Shown: positions 16,726 through 23,809 of the stretch, piece after piece | How the letters are laid out: each line of letters starts with the position of its first letter | How positions within the stretch are numbered: position 1 is the stretch's first letter | Assembly (NCBI GenBank): GCA_050014755.1 | Contig: JBEKCS010000046.1 | Location: forward strand, 1 to 29,257 | Origin: Bog-756 sp050014755 | GTDB lineage: Bacteria > Actinomycetota > Acidimicrobiia > Acidimicrobiales > RAAP-2 | DNA: 29,257 nucleotides | Direction: 5' to 3' | The notes under the pieces: model-generated | Databases searched by the model: none | Seen by the model: the letters and a program-made list of their open reading frames with translations, nothing else | Told to the model about the DNA's origin: nothing | Position numbers and translations under genes: made by a program

Positions 16726-16986
16726 GGTCCGCCGTCTACGCCAGCCCGGACCGCCGATCGTCGTCGGCTACCCCCCCAGTCCCATCTCCTAGGCAGGCCC
16801 GGGACCCGTCGGGTCCCCAGTGCCGCGCCGGTCCCGGTCCGTCGGGATCCCCGAACGTCCCCGGGTCCACGGACCCGATCCCACAGCGCACACCGTCCGG
16901 TCCCGTGATGGGACCGCGTGCTCCAAGCGACGGCCCCGAACCGGCCGCCCGCCGATCCCGCAGCCAGGCGCCGCGGCGCCGAGAGG
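16726..16986 (+). ncRNA. Candidate structured leader of the Nramp-like gene
   Basis: The 270-base gap holds several self-complementary stems, most built on the same GGTCC/GGACC core: 16726-16731 with 16747-16752; 16801-16807 with 16811-16817; 16863-16868 with 16871-16876; 16898-16904 with 16910-16916. Two spare GGTCC copies at 16830 and 16836 allow rival pairings. A last stem, GGCGCC (16967-16972) with GGCGCC (16975-16980), abuts the GAGAGG ribosome binding site. This could be an attenuator or riboswitch; the 16801 hairpin could instead be a terminator of the upstream gene. I do not recognise a known riboswitch class. Confidence 0.35.
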
Positions 16987-16992
16987 TACGTC

Positions 16993-18639
16993 ATGGCCGA
17001 ACACGAGCCGGAAGAGAACGAAGCGGCGGACCGTGAGCGGTCCGCGGTCCTCGACTCCGCGCACGTCGGGGACATCCACGGCGCCTTCGGCACCATCCGC
17101 GAGCACGATCTGGACTCGCGCCGGACGTGGACGGCGCGCCTGCTGACCCTGTTGGCCATCATGGGGCCGGGCCTCATCGTCATGGTGGGGGACAACGACG
17201 CCGGCGGGGTGGCCACCTACGCCCAGGCCGGGCAGAACTACGGACTGACGCTCCTGTGGACCCTGCCGCTGCTCATCCCCGTCCTCGTGGTGAACCAGGA
17301 GATGGTGGTCCGTCTCGGCGCGGTGACCGGCGTCGGCCACGCCCGGTTGATCAACGAGCGGTTCGGCCGGTTCTGGGGCGCCTTCTCGGTCGGGGACCTC
17401 TTCGTCCTCAATTTCCTGACCATCGCCACCGAATTCATCGGCGTGAGCCTCTCGCTCCACTACTTCGGGATCAGCGAGTACGTGTCGGTCCCCCTGGCCG
17501 CGGTCGGCCTGGTGGCGATGACCGCCTCGGGGAGCTTCCGTCGGTGGGAGCGCTTCATGTTCGTCTTCATCGCCGTCAACTTCCTGGTCATTCCGCTCGC
17601 GTACTACTCGCACCCCGCTGTCGGCCCGTTCTTCGAAGGGCTGGTCACCCCGGGGGTCCAGGGCGGGTTCAGCTCGACCTCGGTGCTCCTGATCATCGCC
17701 ATCGTGGGCACCACCGTCGCCCCGTGGCAGCTGTTCTTCCAGCAGTCCAACATCGTCGACAAGCGCATCACCCCCCGGTGGATCAACTACGAGCGGGCCG
17801 ACACGGTGGTCGGCTCGCTCATCACCGTGTTCGCCGCCGCCGTCATCATGGCCGTGGTCGCCTCCGCCTTCCACGGGACCTCGTTCTTCGGGAACTTCAC
17901 CAACGCCGGCGGCGTGGCCAGCGGTCTCCAGCACCAGATCGGCCGGGTGGCCGGGGCCCTCTTCGCCATCATCCTGCTCAACGCCTCGATCATCGGTGCC
18001 GCCTCGGTGACCCTGTCGACCAGCTACGCCTTCGGCGACGTGTTCGGGGCCCACCACTCGCTGCACCGCAGCTGGCGGGATGCCAAGTTCTTCTACGGGG
18101 CGTTCACCGCCATGGTGGTACTGGCCGCCGGAATCGTCATCATCCCCGGTGCGCCGCTCGGGGTCATCACCACCGGGGTCCAGGCCCTGGCCGGCGTGCT
18201 CCTTCCGAGTGCCACCGTCTTCCTCCTCCTGCTGTGCAACGACAAGGAGGTGCTGGGCCCCTGGGTCAATCGGCTCTGGCTCAACATCCTGGCCAGCTTC
18301 ATCGTCTCCGTCCTCTTGATGATGTCGCTCATCTTGATGGTCACGACGCTGTTCACCCACGTCGACGTGACCACCCTGGCCGAGGTGCTCGGGGCCGTGC
18401 TCGCAGCCGTCTTCCTGGCAGCCGGCGCGGTGCTGTTCGCAAACCGGTCCCGTCGCCAACCGGTGCCGGTGGTCCCGATGGAGCGCCGGGCCACGTGGCG
18501 GATGCCCCAGCTCAGCCTCCTCGAGCGCCCCACCTGGTCGAAGACCCGGCTGATCGGGATGTGGGGACTCCGGATCTACCTGGTGGTGGCGGTGCTGCTC
18601 TTGTTGGTCAAGGCGATCGAGCTCGGCCTGCACCACTGA
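16993..18639 (+). CDS. Nramp-related divalent metal transporter with altered metal-site motifs
   Basis: 548 residues: a charged N-terminal tail of about 45 residues, eleven or twelve hydrophobic helices and a short tail. The Nramp fold is recognisable, but helix 1 reads DNDAGG (residues 67-72) in place of DPGN, and helix 6 reads TTVAPW (240-245) in place of ATVMPH. Aligned by motif, the first Asp is kept while the Asn, the helix-6 Met and the helix-6 Ala/His are replaced. Loss of that Met, which favours transition metals over Mg2+ and Ca2+, is reported for Nramp-related magnesium transporters. Mg2+ is therefore a plausible substrate, supported by the MgtE-like gene upstream. GAGAGG at 16981-16986, 6 bases before ATG 16993, fixes the start. 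Confidence 0.9.
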   Translation: MAEHEPEENEAADRERSAVLDSAHVGDIHGAFGTIREHDLDSRRTWTARLLTLLAIMGPGLIVMVGDNDAGGVATYAQAGQNYGLTLLWTLPLLIPVLVVNQEMVVRLGAVTGVGHARLINERFGRFWGAFSVGDLFVLNFLTIATEFIGVSLSLHYFGISEYVSVPLAAVGLVAMTASGSFRRWERFMFVFIAVNFLVIPLAYYSHPAVGPFFEGLVTPGVQGGFSSTSVLLIIAIVGTTVAPWQLFFQQSNIVDKRITPRWINYERADTVVGSLITVFAAAVIMAVVASAFHGTSFFGNFTNAGGVASGLQHQIGRVAGALFAIILLNASIIGAASVTLSTSYAFGDVFGAHHSLHRSWRDAKFFYGAFTAMVVLAAGIVIIPGAPLGVITTGVQALAGVLLPSATVFLLLLCNDKEVLGPWVNRLWLNILASFIVSVLLMMSLILMVTTLFTHVDVTTLAEVLGAVLAAVFLAAGAVLFANRSRRQPVPVVPMERRATWRMPQLSLLERPTWSKTRLIGMWGLRIYLVVAVLLLLVKAIELGLHH

Positions 18640-18642
18640 GGG

Positions 18643-18659
18643 CGGTGGGGCCGCCACCG
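18643..18659 (+). terminator. Hairpin after the Nramp-like gene
   Basis: CGGTGG, loop GGCCG and CCACCG form a 6-bp stem starting 3 bases after the stop. A second palindrome, GGGCCGGCCC, follows at 18675-18684. There is no T-run, so a U-less terminator is possible but unproven. The rest of 18640-18753 holds a TTGACC element at 18699-18704 but no clear -10 box. Confidence 0.4.
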
Positions 18660-18753
18660 GTGCACCGTGATGTCGGGCCGGCCCGGGGGTTTGCGCATTT
18701 GACCTGCTCGCGAGAGTATCTGTCTTCTATGTGTCCTCCTGTGCCGGCTGCCC

Positions 18754-20112
18754 ATGCCTAGCCTCTGGTTCCGGCGAAACAGGGTGAAGGGCCCCTCCAA
18801 GCCGCCGCCGGTCCCTGAACGCATCCCTCCCCGCCCCCCGGCGCCCGGGGGGCTGCGCATCGCCTTCCTGGTCTACCGGGGCAATCCGCGCTGCGGCGGC
18901 CAGGGCGTCTACACCCGGCACCTGTCGCGCGAGCTGGTCGCCCTGGGTCACTCGGTCGAGGTCTTCGCCGGTCAGCCGTGGCCCGAGGTCGACGAGGGCG
19001 TCGGGTTCACCCCGGTGCCGAGCCTGGACCTCTACCGTGACCCCGATCCGTTCCGGGTGCCGCATCCGGCCGAGTTCCTCAACTCGTACCCGACGTCGTT
19101 GGCCGCCCTCGAGTTCGCGGTCATGTGCACAGCCGGGTTCCCCGAGCCGTGGACGTTCAGCCTGCGGGCCCGCCGCATGCTGGCCGCCCGCCGCGACGAG
19201 TTCGACCTCGTCCACGACAACCAGTGCCTCGGCTACGGCATCCAGGGAATGATGCAGGACGGTTGGCCGGTGCTCGAGACCCTGCACCACCCCATCACCG
19301 TCGACCGCCAGCTGGCCCTCAGCCACACCACCAATCCGTGGCAGCAGTTCAGCCAGCGGCGGTGGTTCGGCTTCCTGCGCATGCAGGTCAAGGTGGCCCG
19401 TTCGCTTCCCCGGATCGTGACGGTGTCCCAGTCGTCGAAGACCGACATCGCCGCCCAGATGGGCGTGGAGACCGACCGGATGACGGTGGTCCCGGTGGGC
19501 GTCGACCACACGGTCTTCTGCCCCCGCGACGACGTGGCGCCGGTGCCGGGACGCATCATGGTGACCTCCTCGTCGGACGTGCCGATGAAGGGGCTGGTGC
19601 CCCTCCTCGAGGCGGTGGCCAAGCTCCGGACCGAACGCGATGTCGAACTGGTGGTCATCGGCAATCCGCGGCCCGACGGCCGTGTGGCCCGGGCCATCGA
19701 GCGGCTCGACCTCGCCCCCGTCGTCCGGTGCGTGACCGGCATCAGCGACGACGAACTGGCCCGCAACTACGGCCAGGCCGAGGTGGCCGTGGTCCCCTCG
19801 CTCTACGAGGGTTTTTCGCTCCCGGCCATCGAGGCCATGGCGTGCGGCGTCGCCCTGGTCGCCACCACCGGCGGGGCGCTCCCCGAAGTGGTGGGCACCG
19901 ACGGGGAGACCGGGCTGCTGGTTCCGCCCGACGATCCTGGCGCCCTGGCCCAGGCTATCGGCCGCCTGCTCGACGACGACGAGCTGCGTGCGCGCCTCGG
20001 TGCCGCCGGACGCGAACGGGTGCTCGGCCGCTTCACCTGGCAGGTCACCGCGGCGGGCACCGCGGCCGAGTATCGGGCGCTGCTCGAGGATGTGGAGGCC
20101 GGACGATGCTGA
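18754..20112 (+). CDS. GT4-family glycosyltransferase (GT-B fold)
   Basis: 452 residues. After a basic, proline-rich stretch of about 33 residues, the N-terminal Rossmann domain starts at LRIAFLVYRGNPRCGGQGVY, with the glycine-rich GGQGVYTRHL loop. The C-terminal domain holds VPVGVD, the lysine-containing SSDVPMKGL and the E-x7-E element in LYEGFSLPAIEAMACG near residue 352. It should transfer a sugar from a nucleotide donor with retention of configuration, on the cytoplasmic side. The methyltransferase that follows overlaps it by 7 bases, and a toroid protein is coupled after that, so the three probably act on one glycoconjugate. Upstream I see TTGACC at 18699 but no convincing -10 box, and no Shine-Dalgarno sequence, so the start is only moderately sure. 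Confidence 0.9.
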   Translation: MPSLWFRRNRVKGPSKPPPVPERIPPRPPAPGGLRIAFLVYRGNPRCGGQGVYTRHLSRELVALGHSVEVFAGQPWPEVDEGVGFTPVPSLDLYRDPDPFRVPHPAEFLNSYPTSLAALEFAVMCTAGFPEPWTFSLRARRMLAARRDEFDLVHDNQCLGYGIQGMMQDGWPVLETLHHPITVDRQLALSHTTNPWQQFSQRRWFGFLRMQVKVARSLPRIVTVSQSSKTDIAAQMGVETDRMTVVPVGVDHTVFCPRDDVAPVPGRIMVTSSSDVPMKGLVPLLEAVAKLRTERDVELVVIGNPRPDGRVARAIERLDLAPVVRCVTGISDDELARNYGQAEVAVVPSLYEGFSLPAIEAMACGVALVATTGGALPEVVGTDGETGLLVPPDDPGALAQAIGRLLDDDELRARLGAAGRERVLGRFTWQVTAAGTAAEYRALLEDVEAGRC

Positions 20113-20867
20113 CCGTCGACTACCAGCGGTTGGGCGTGCGCCCGGGCGACCGGGTGCTGGACCTCGGGTGCGGATTCGGCCGTCACGCGTACCAGGCGGC
20201 CCGGCTGGACGCCCAGGTGGTGGCGTTCGACTTCGGAGCGGACGAGGTGCGCAGCGTCCTGGACACCTTCGGGGCCATGGCCGAGGCCGGCGAGATCGAT
20301 CCTTCCGACGCCCGGGTGGGGGCCGTCCAGGGCGACGCACTCGCCCTGCCGTTCCCGGACGGCGCGTTCGACCGGGTCATCGCCTCGGAGATCCTCGAAC
20401 ACATCCACGACGACGAGCAGGCCATGGCCGAGCTGGCCCGGGTGCTGCGCCCCGGCGGCACCATGGCCATCACCGTGCCCCGCTGCGGACCGGAGTTCAT
20501 CAACTGGTCGCTGTCCGAGCAGTACCACAGCGTGCCCGGCGGCCATATCCGCATCTACCGCCAGAGCCAGCTGGTCAAGCGCCTGGAGGGGACCGGCATG
20601 CGGGCCACCGGACACCATCACGCCCACGGGCTGCACGCTCCCTACTGGTGGCTGAAGTGCCTCGTCGGGACCACCAACGACACCAACCCCGCCGTCGCCG
20701 CCTACCACCGGCTGTTGGTGTGGGACATCGAGAAGGCCCCCCGGGTGACCCGGTTGACCGAACGGGTGCTCAACCCGCTGGTGGGCAAGAGCCTCGTGGT
20801 CTACCTGGTCAAGCCGGGACGGTCGCCGTCAGCGCGCACCGACGCTCGCGTCGGGGTGCCCGCATGA
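20106..20867 (+). CDS. Class I SAM-dependent methyltransferase
   Basis: 253 residues. Motif I is VLDLGCGFGRHAYQAA (about residues 18-33), then VVAFDFGADE, GDALALPFPDGAFDRVIASEILEHI and VLRPGGTMAITVP, a textbook Methyltransf_11 core. The C-terminal 90 residues (HHHAHGLHAPYWWLK and beyond) are unusual for a minimal methyltransferase and may bind the acceptor. ATG 20106 lies inside the end of the GT4 gene (7-base overlap), and the stop overlaps the next start (ATGA), so all three genes are translationally coupled. The substrate is unknown; a sugar or lipid-linked sugar made by the partner GT4 is the natural guess. Confidence 0.92.
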   Translation: MLTVDYQRLGVRPGDRVLDLGCGFGRHAYQAARLDAQVVAFDFGADEVRSVLDTFGAMAEAGEIDPSDARVGAVQGDALALPFPDGAFDRVIASEILEHIHDDEQAMAELARVLRPGGTMAITVPRCGPEFINWSLSEQYHSVPGGHIRIYRQSQLVKRLEGTGMRATGHHHAHGLHAPYWWLKCLVGTTNDTNPAVAAYHRLLVWDIEKAPRVTRLTERVLNPLVGKSLVVYLVKPGRSPSARTDARVGVPA

Positions 20868-21967
20868 GGGTGATCCCCGAAGTTCCGGGCGTGATGAGTG
20901 CCGCCGAGGTCCTGGCCACGGCCCGGTCCATCGCCGCGTTGCAGCGACCCGACGGGATGATCCCGTGGTTCCCGGGCGGCCACTGCGACCCGTGGAACCA
21001 CGTCGAGGCGGCCATGGCCCTGACCGCCGTCGGCCTCGACGAGGAGGCGGACCGGGCCTACCAGTGGCTCGTCGACACCCAGCTCCCCGATGGCAGCTGG
21101 TTCAACTACTACCTGGCCACCGGGGTCAAGGACGCCCGCCTCGACACCAACGTGTGCGCCTACCTGGCCACCGGTGCCTGGCACCGGTACATCTCGACCC
21201 GTGACCTCGGCGGGCTCGAGCACCTGTGGCCGACCCTCGAGGCCGGCGTCGACTTCGTGCTCCGCTACCAGCGGGTGGACGGCTCCATCCGGTGGTCGCT
21301 CGACTCGTCGGGCATGCTCGAGGAGTATGCGCTGCTGACCGGGTCCTCCTCGATCTACCACAGCCTGCGGTGCGCCATCGCCTGCGCAGAGCGGCTGGGC
21401 CACGAGCGCCCCGACTGGGAGCTGGCGGCCGGGCGCCTGGCCCACGCCGTGGCCCACGACCCGGCCGCGTTCGAGCCCAAGGTCGAGTTCGCCATGGACT
21501 GGTACTACCCGATCCTGTCGGGGGCGATGAGCGGTCCGGCCGCCCACGCCCGCATCGACGGCTCGTGGTCCACGTTCGTGATGGACGGGCGCGGGGTCCG
21601 CTGTGTGTCGACCGGCGAGTGGGTGACCGCGGCCGAGACGGCCGAGTGCGTGCTGGCCCTCGACGCCCTGGGTCGGACCGACCAGGCCATGGAGCTGTTC
21701 ACCTGGGTCCAGGGCCTGCGCAACGAGGACGGGTCCTACTGGACCGGCATGGTCTATCCCGAGGAGGCCACCTATCCGCCTCTCGAGCGGTCGACCTACA
21801 CCGCGGGTGCCATGGTGCTGGCCGCCGACGCGCTCGGCCACTGCACGCCGGCTTCGGGCCTGTTCCGGGGGGAGGGGCTGCCGAGCCACCTCGACCTGAC
21901 CGAGCCTGCCCCCGAAGCACCGGTCGAGGCCGTCCTGCGGGCCCCGGGGACTCCGGGCAGCTCCTGA
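20864..21967 (+). CDS. Alpha/alpha-toroid protein (prenyltransferase/cyclase-like or six-hairpin glycosidase-like)
   Basis: 367 residues, soluble, no signal peptide seen. Repeating helical hairpins carry DGS(W)-type turns: LQRPDGMIPW, TQLPDGSWFNYY, YQRVDGSIRW and LRNEDGSYW. Automatic annotation would call this prenyltransferase or squalene-cyclase-like from these repeats, but the DxDD acid motif of squalene-hopene cyclases is absent. Blocks such as TNVCAYLATGAWHRY, LEAGVDFVLRYQ and ALLTGSSSIYHSL also resemble six-hairpin (GH15-like) glycosidases. The fold is likely; the reaction is not known. It is the last gene of the GT4-methyltransferase cassette (4-base overlap) and is followed by a UUCG hairpin. 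Confidence 0.85.
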   Translation: MRVIPEVPGVMSAAEVLATARSIAALQRPDGMIPWFPGGHCDPWNHVEAAMALTAVGLDEEADRAYQWLVDTQLPDGSWFNYYLATGVKDARLDTNVCAYLATGAWHRYISTRDLGGLEHLWPTLEAGVDFVLRYQRVDGSIRWSLDSSGMLEEYALLTGSSSIYHSLRCAIACAERLGHERPDWELAAGRLAHAVAHDPAAFEPKVEFAMDWYYPILSGAMSGPAAHARIDGSWSTFVMDGRGVRCVSTGEWVTAAETAECVLALDALGRTDQAMELFTWVQGLRNEDGSYWTGMVYPEEATYPPLERSTYTAGAMVLAADALGHCTPASGLFRGEGLPSHLDLTEPAPEAPVEAVLRAPGTPGSS

Positions 21968-22002
21968 CCTTCCGAGAGCAGCAAGGACGAGGCAGTTTCG
22001 CG

Positions 22003-22022
22003 GAGGGGCCTTCGGGCCCCTC
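22003..22022. terminator. Strong UUCG-capped hairpin
   Basis: GAGGGGCC, loop TTCG and GGCCCCTC give a perfect 8-bp stem with an extra-stable UUCG tetraloop, 35 bases after the toroid-gene stop and 47 bases from the convergent small membrane gene. There is no T-run. It probably serves as a two-way terminator. Confidence 0.65.
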
Positions 22023-22069
22023 ATGCGCGCCGGCCCTCCCCCCCCGAAGGTAGGCAGTAACGACCGTGG

Positions 22070-22351
22070 TCAGCGGTGGGCCGATCGAGCCGTCGACTCC
22101 TCCGGAAACCCGCTGCCTTGCCAGGTGGCTCTGGACCTCTTGGCGAGCGAATACGGCAGCGTACCGACGCCCACCAGGACCATTGCCACCGGAACGAAGA
22201 TGCCGGTGATGGCGAAGATCGCGGCCAAGGGAAAGAAGATCAGGCTCCACGGGATCTGCAGGAGCAGCAGACCGGCGATCACCGCCTTCTGGCCACCGGT
22301 CAGCTTCGACTTCGGTGGCGAGGGGTCTGAAACGACGGACTCCGTCTGCAC
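22070..22351 (-). CDS. Small membrane protein with two predicted helices
   Basis: About 93 residues from GTG 22351. After a polar N-terminus (SPPKSKLTGGQK), one hydrophobic segment reads AVIAGLLLLQIPWSLIFFP and a second AITGIFVPVAMVLVGVGTL; a basic tail follows. I recognise no family and assign no function. It looks like a real gene because the hydrophobic segments are continuous, bounded by charged residues, and on the strand where the codon pattern fits. GTG 22381 is an alternative start giving 103 residues. I prefer 22351 because a TAGCAT box lies 8 bases upstream. It is divergent from the ArsR operon. Confidence 0.6.
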   Translation of the reverse strand: MQTESVVSDPSPPKSKLTGGQKAVIAGLLLLQIPWSLIFFPLAAIFAITGIFVPVAMVLVGVGTLPYSLAKRSRATWQGSGFPEESTARSAHR

Positions 22352-22359
22352 GCGACGAG

Positions 22360-22365
22360 ATGCTA
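22360..22365 (-). promoter_or_regulatory. Candidate -10 box for the small membrane gene
   Basis: TAGCAT on the minus strand, 8 bases before GTG 22351, slightly longer than the 6-7 base spacing seen elsewhere in the window. Confidence 0.3.
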
Positions 22366-22463
22366 CCTCGGTGATGCTCACGGACGGTCGGCGGGTTGGC
22401 CGGCTCCTTCGATCGGTCGTCGGGGAAACGGGGCGTGGACTTCCATCGGAGCGAAGAATCGAT

Positions 22464-22487
22464 TATGGTTTGCCATATGGCAAACCA
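22464..22487 (+). promoter_or_regulatory. ArsR operator palindrome overlapping the -10 box and start codon
   Basis: 22466-22487 is a perfect 22-bp palindrome with half-site TGGTTTGCCAT. ATG 22477 begins exactly at the dyad centre. A TATGGT box (22464-22469) lies 7 bases before the ATG. A bound ArsR dimer would cover the -10 box, the transcription start and the initiation codon. Confidence 0.75.
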
Positions 22488-22827
22488 ATCTGGCGAACTG
22501 GATCGGACGTTCCATGCACTCGCCGATCCGACGCGACGCACCGTCGTCGAGCTGCTTGCCGAGCGCGGGACGGCCTCGGTGAAGGAACTGGCGGCACCAT
22601 TCCCCATCGGACTGCCGACGTTCCTGAAGCATCTCAAGGTGCTGGAGGACAGTGGGCTGGTCTCGTCCGAAAAGACGGGCAGGACCCGTATCTGCCGCAT
22701 CCATACCGGGCGCCTCGGGGAGGTCGAGCTCTGGCTGTCCAGGCGACGGACGGCCGTCGACGACCAGCTCGACAGCTTCTCGACCTATGTCGAGACCATC
22801 CATCGGACCAAAGGAGAACAGGCGTGA
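22477..22827 (+). CDS. ArsR-family transcriptional regulator (SRPBCC-linked type)
   Basis: 116 residues. The winged helix opens with FHALADPTRRTVVELLAERG, then ASVKELAAPFPIGLPTFLKHLKVLEDSGLVSSEKTGRTR. This is the form typical of ArsR proteins paired with SRPBCC/AHSA1 genes, not the cysteine-rich metal sensors; no ELCVCDL-type metal site is present. It probably represses its own operon through the palindrome at its start codon, released by an unknown signal. The following gene overlaps by 4 bases. ATG 22477 is preferred; ATG 22465, in frame 12 bases upstream, is an alternative that lies in the -10 box. Confidence 0.93.
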   Translation: MANQSGELDRTFHALADPTRRTVVELLAERGTASVKELAAPFPIGLPTFLKHLKVLEDSGLVSSEKTGRTRICRIHTGRLGEVELWLSRRRTAVDDQLDSFSTYVETIHRTKGEQA

Positions 22828-23288
22828 GTGAATCCTCATCCATGAAGCACGGCACGATCGCGGCGAGCCGTCGTATCGATGCGCCCCGCGAGTTGGTCTA
22901 CCAGGCGTGGACCGAGCTCGGACACCGACGGCAGTGGTTCAAGGGTCCGGACTGGACGGAGGTCGAGCGAAGCCTCGACCTGAGGGTCGGTGGGCACGAG
23001 AAGGCCCACGGCCGCTTCGAGTCCGGGATGGAGACCATCTATACGGCGCGCTTCCATCTGATCGAACCCAACGTCCGCCTGATCTACGCCTTCGACATGG
23101 ATGTCGCCGGCGAGCACTTCTCGGTGTCCCTCGCGGGGGTCGAGTTCGAGGACGCGTCAGGCGGAACCGAACTGACCTACACCGAGGACGCCTTCTTCCT
23201 GATCGGTGGGTACGACGCCGACGAGCGGTCCGAAGGCACCAGAGGGTTGCTGGACCAATTCACGGCCCACGTGGCCACGCTGGCCTAG
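22824..23288 (+). CDS. SRPBCC/AHSA1-domain protein
   Basis: 154 residues forming one START-like helix-grip domain: ASRRIDAPRELVYQAWTELGHRRQWFKG at the N-terminus, VGGHEKAHGRFESGMETIYTARF in the middle and GLLDQFTAHVATLA at the end. Members bind hydrophobic ligands; few have a known reaction. The close pairing with an ArsR regulator is a recurrent actinobacterial arrangement. The GTG start overlaps the ArsR stop, with GGAG at 22813-22816 as the ribosome binding site. ATG 22842 is a possible alternative start. The ligand is unknown. Confidence 0.9.
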   Translation: MSESSSMKHGTIAASRRIDAPRELVYQAWTELGHRRQWFKGPDWTEVERSLDLRVGGHEKAHGRFESGMETIYTARFHLIEPNVRLIYAFDMDVAGEHFSVSLAGVEFEDASGGTELTYTEDAFFLIGGYDADERSEGTRGLLDQFTAHVATLA

Positions 23289-23431
23289 ACCGGACGACTG
23301 CCCCAACGCATCACTCCAGGCGGGTCGCCCGGCTGCCCGGCACGACGACGCCTGCCGCGTCACGTAGCAGCCCGGCGCCCGAGGTCCATCCCGGCACCGA
23401 CCACCGGAGCGCCGAGACATGGGGTGGGTGC

Positions 23432-23809
23432 TCAGACCCGCCGCACCGTGGCGTCGACCTTTCGAGCGTTGAGGACTCTCGTGATGTCTGCGGAATCGCT
23501 CGTCAACACGGTATCGCCCGACCGCACGATGGATCCGAGGTGACCGTCGACCACGTCGACCGTGTTGCTGAGGGCCAAGACCTCGCCAACCGCCCTTCCC
23601 GTGTTGCCGTCGAGCGACACCGCATCGACACCGGCAGGTACACGGGCCAAGTTCGCCTGGCGTGATCCGTCTCTCCACACCTGAGCGACCACTGCAGCGC
23701 TTGTCCGGACCGGCATCCTCTCTTGCTGGGCAACGCGGAGTAGTGCACCGACGTTCCGGTCGAGCCGGTCGACGGCGTCCAGTCCTCCGGCATCCAGGAC
23801 GAGCGCCAA
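23432..23809 (-). CDS. VapC-like PIN-domain toxin lacking a clear ATG start
   Basis: From TTG 23809 the product has 125 residues. It opens LALVLDAGG with the first PIN-domain Asp, continues with RTSAAVVAQVW, and ends NTVDVVDGHL...TVLTSDSADITRVLNAR with the later acidic residues. PIN toxins cleave RNA with Mg2+ bound by these acids. It follows an RHH antitoxin on the same strand. No ATG or GTG lies where the protein homology begins: only CTG (23812) or TTG (23809) is available, and the next in-frame ATG is at 23905, inside the antitoxin gene. Expression may thus be weak, or the gene may be decaying. The family assignment is likely, activity is doubtful. Confidence 0.68.
   Translation of the reverse strand: MALVLDAGGLDAVDRLDRNVGALLRVAQQERMPVRTSAAVVAQVWRDGSRQANLARVPAGVDAVSLDGNTGRAVGEVLALSNTVDVVDGHLGSIVRSGDTVLTSDSADITRVLNARKVDATVRRV

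Noticed and set aside
16723..16992. Known M-box (ykoK) Mg2+ riboswitch
   Set aside because: I could not find its conserved core; the stems seen here are simple GGTCC/GGACC repeats. Only a covariance-model search could settle this.
16789..18657. A long open frame on the minus strand opposite the Nramp-like gene
   Set aside because: Its product is rich in His, Asp, Gly, Arg and Gln with no domain. It is the mirror frame of a GC-rich gene; the plus strand encodes an obvious membrane protein with a ribosome binding site.
22396..22476. Longer ArsR start at 22396
   Set aside because: The extra residues lack homology to the family and the stretch contains the promoter and operator.
23289..23431. 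tRNA or small gene between the SRPBCC gene and the toxin
   Set aside because: No cloverleaf or T-loop sequence and no convincing frame; only a weak short stem around 23322.
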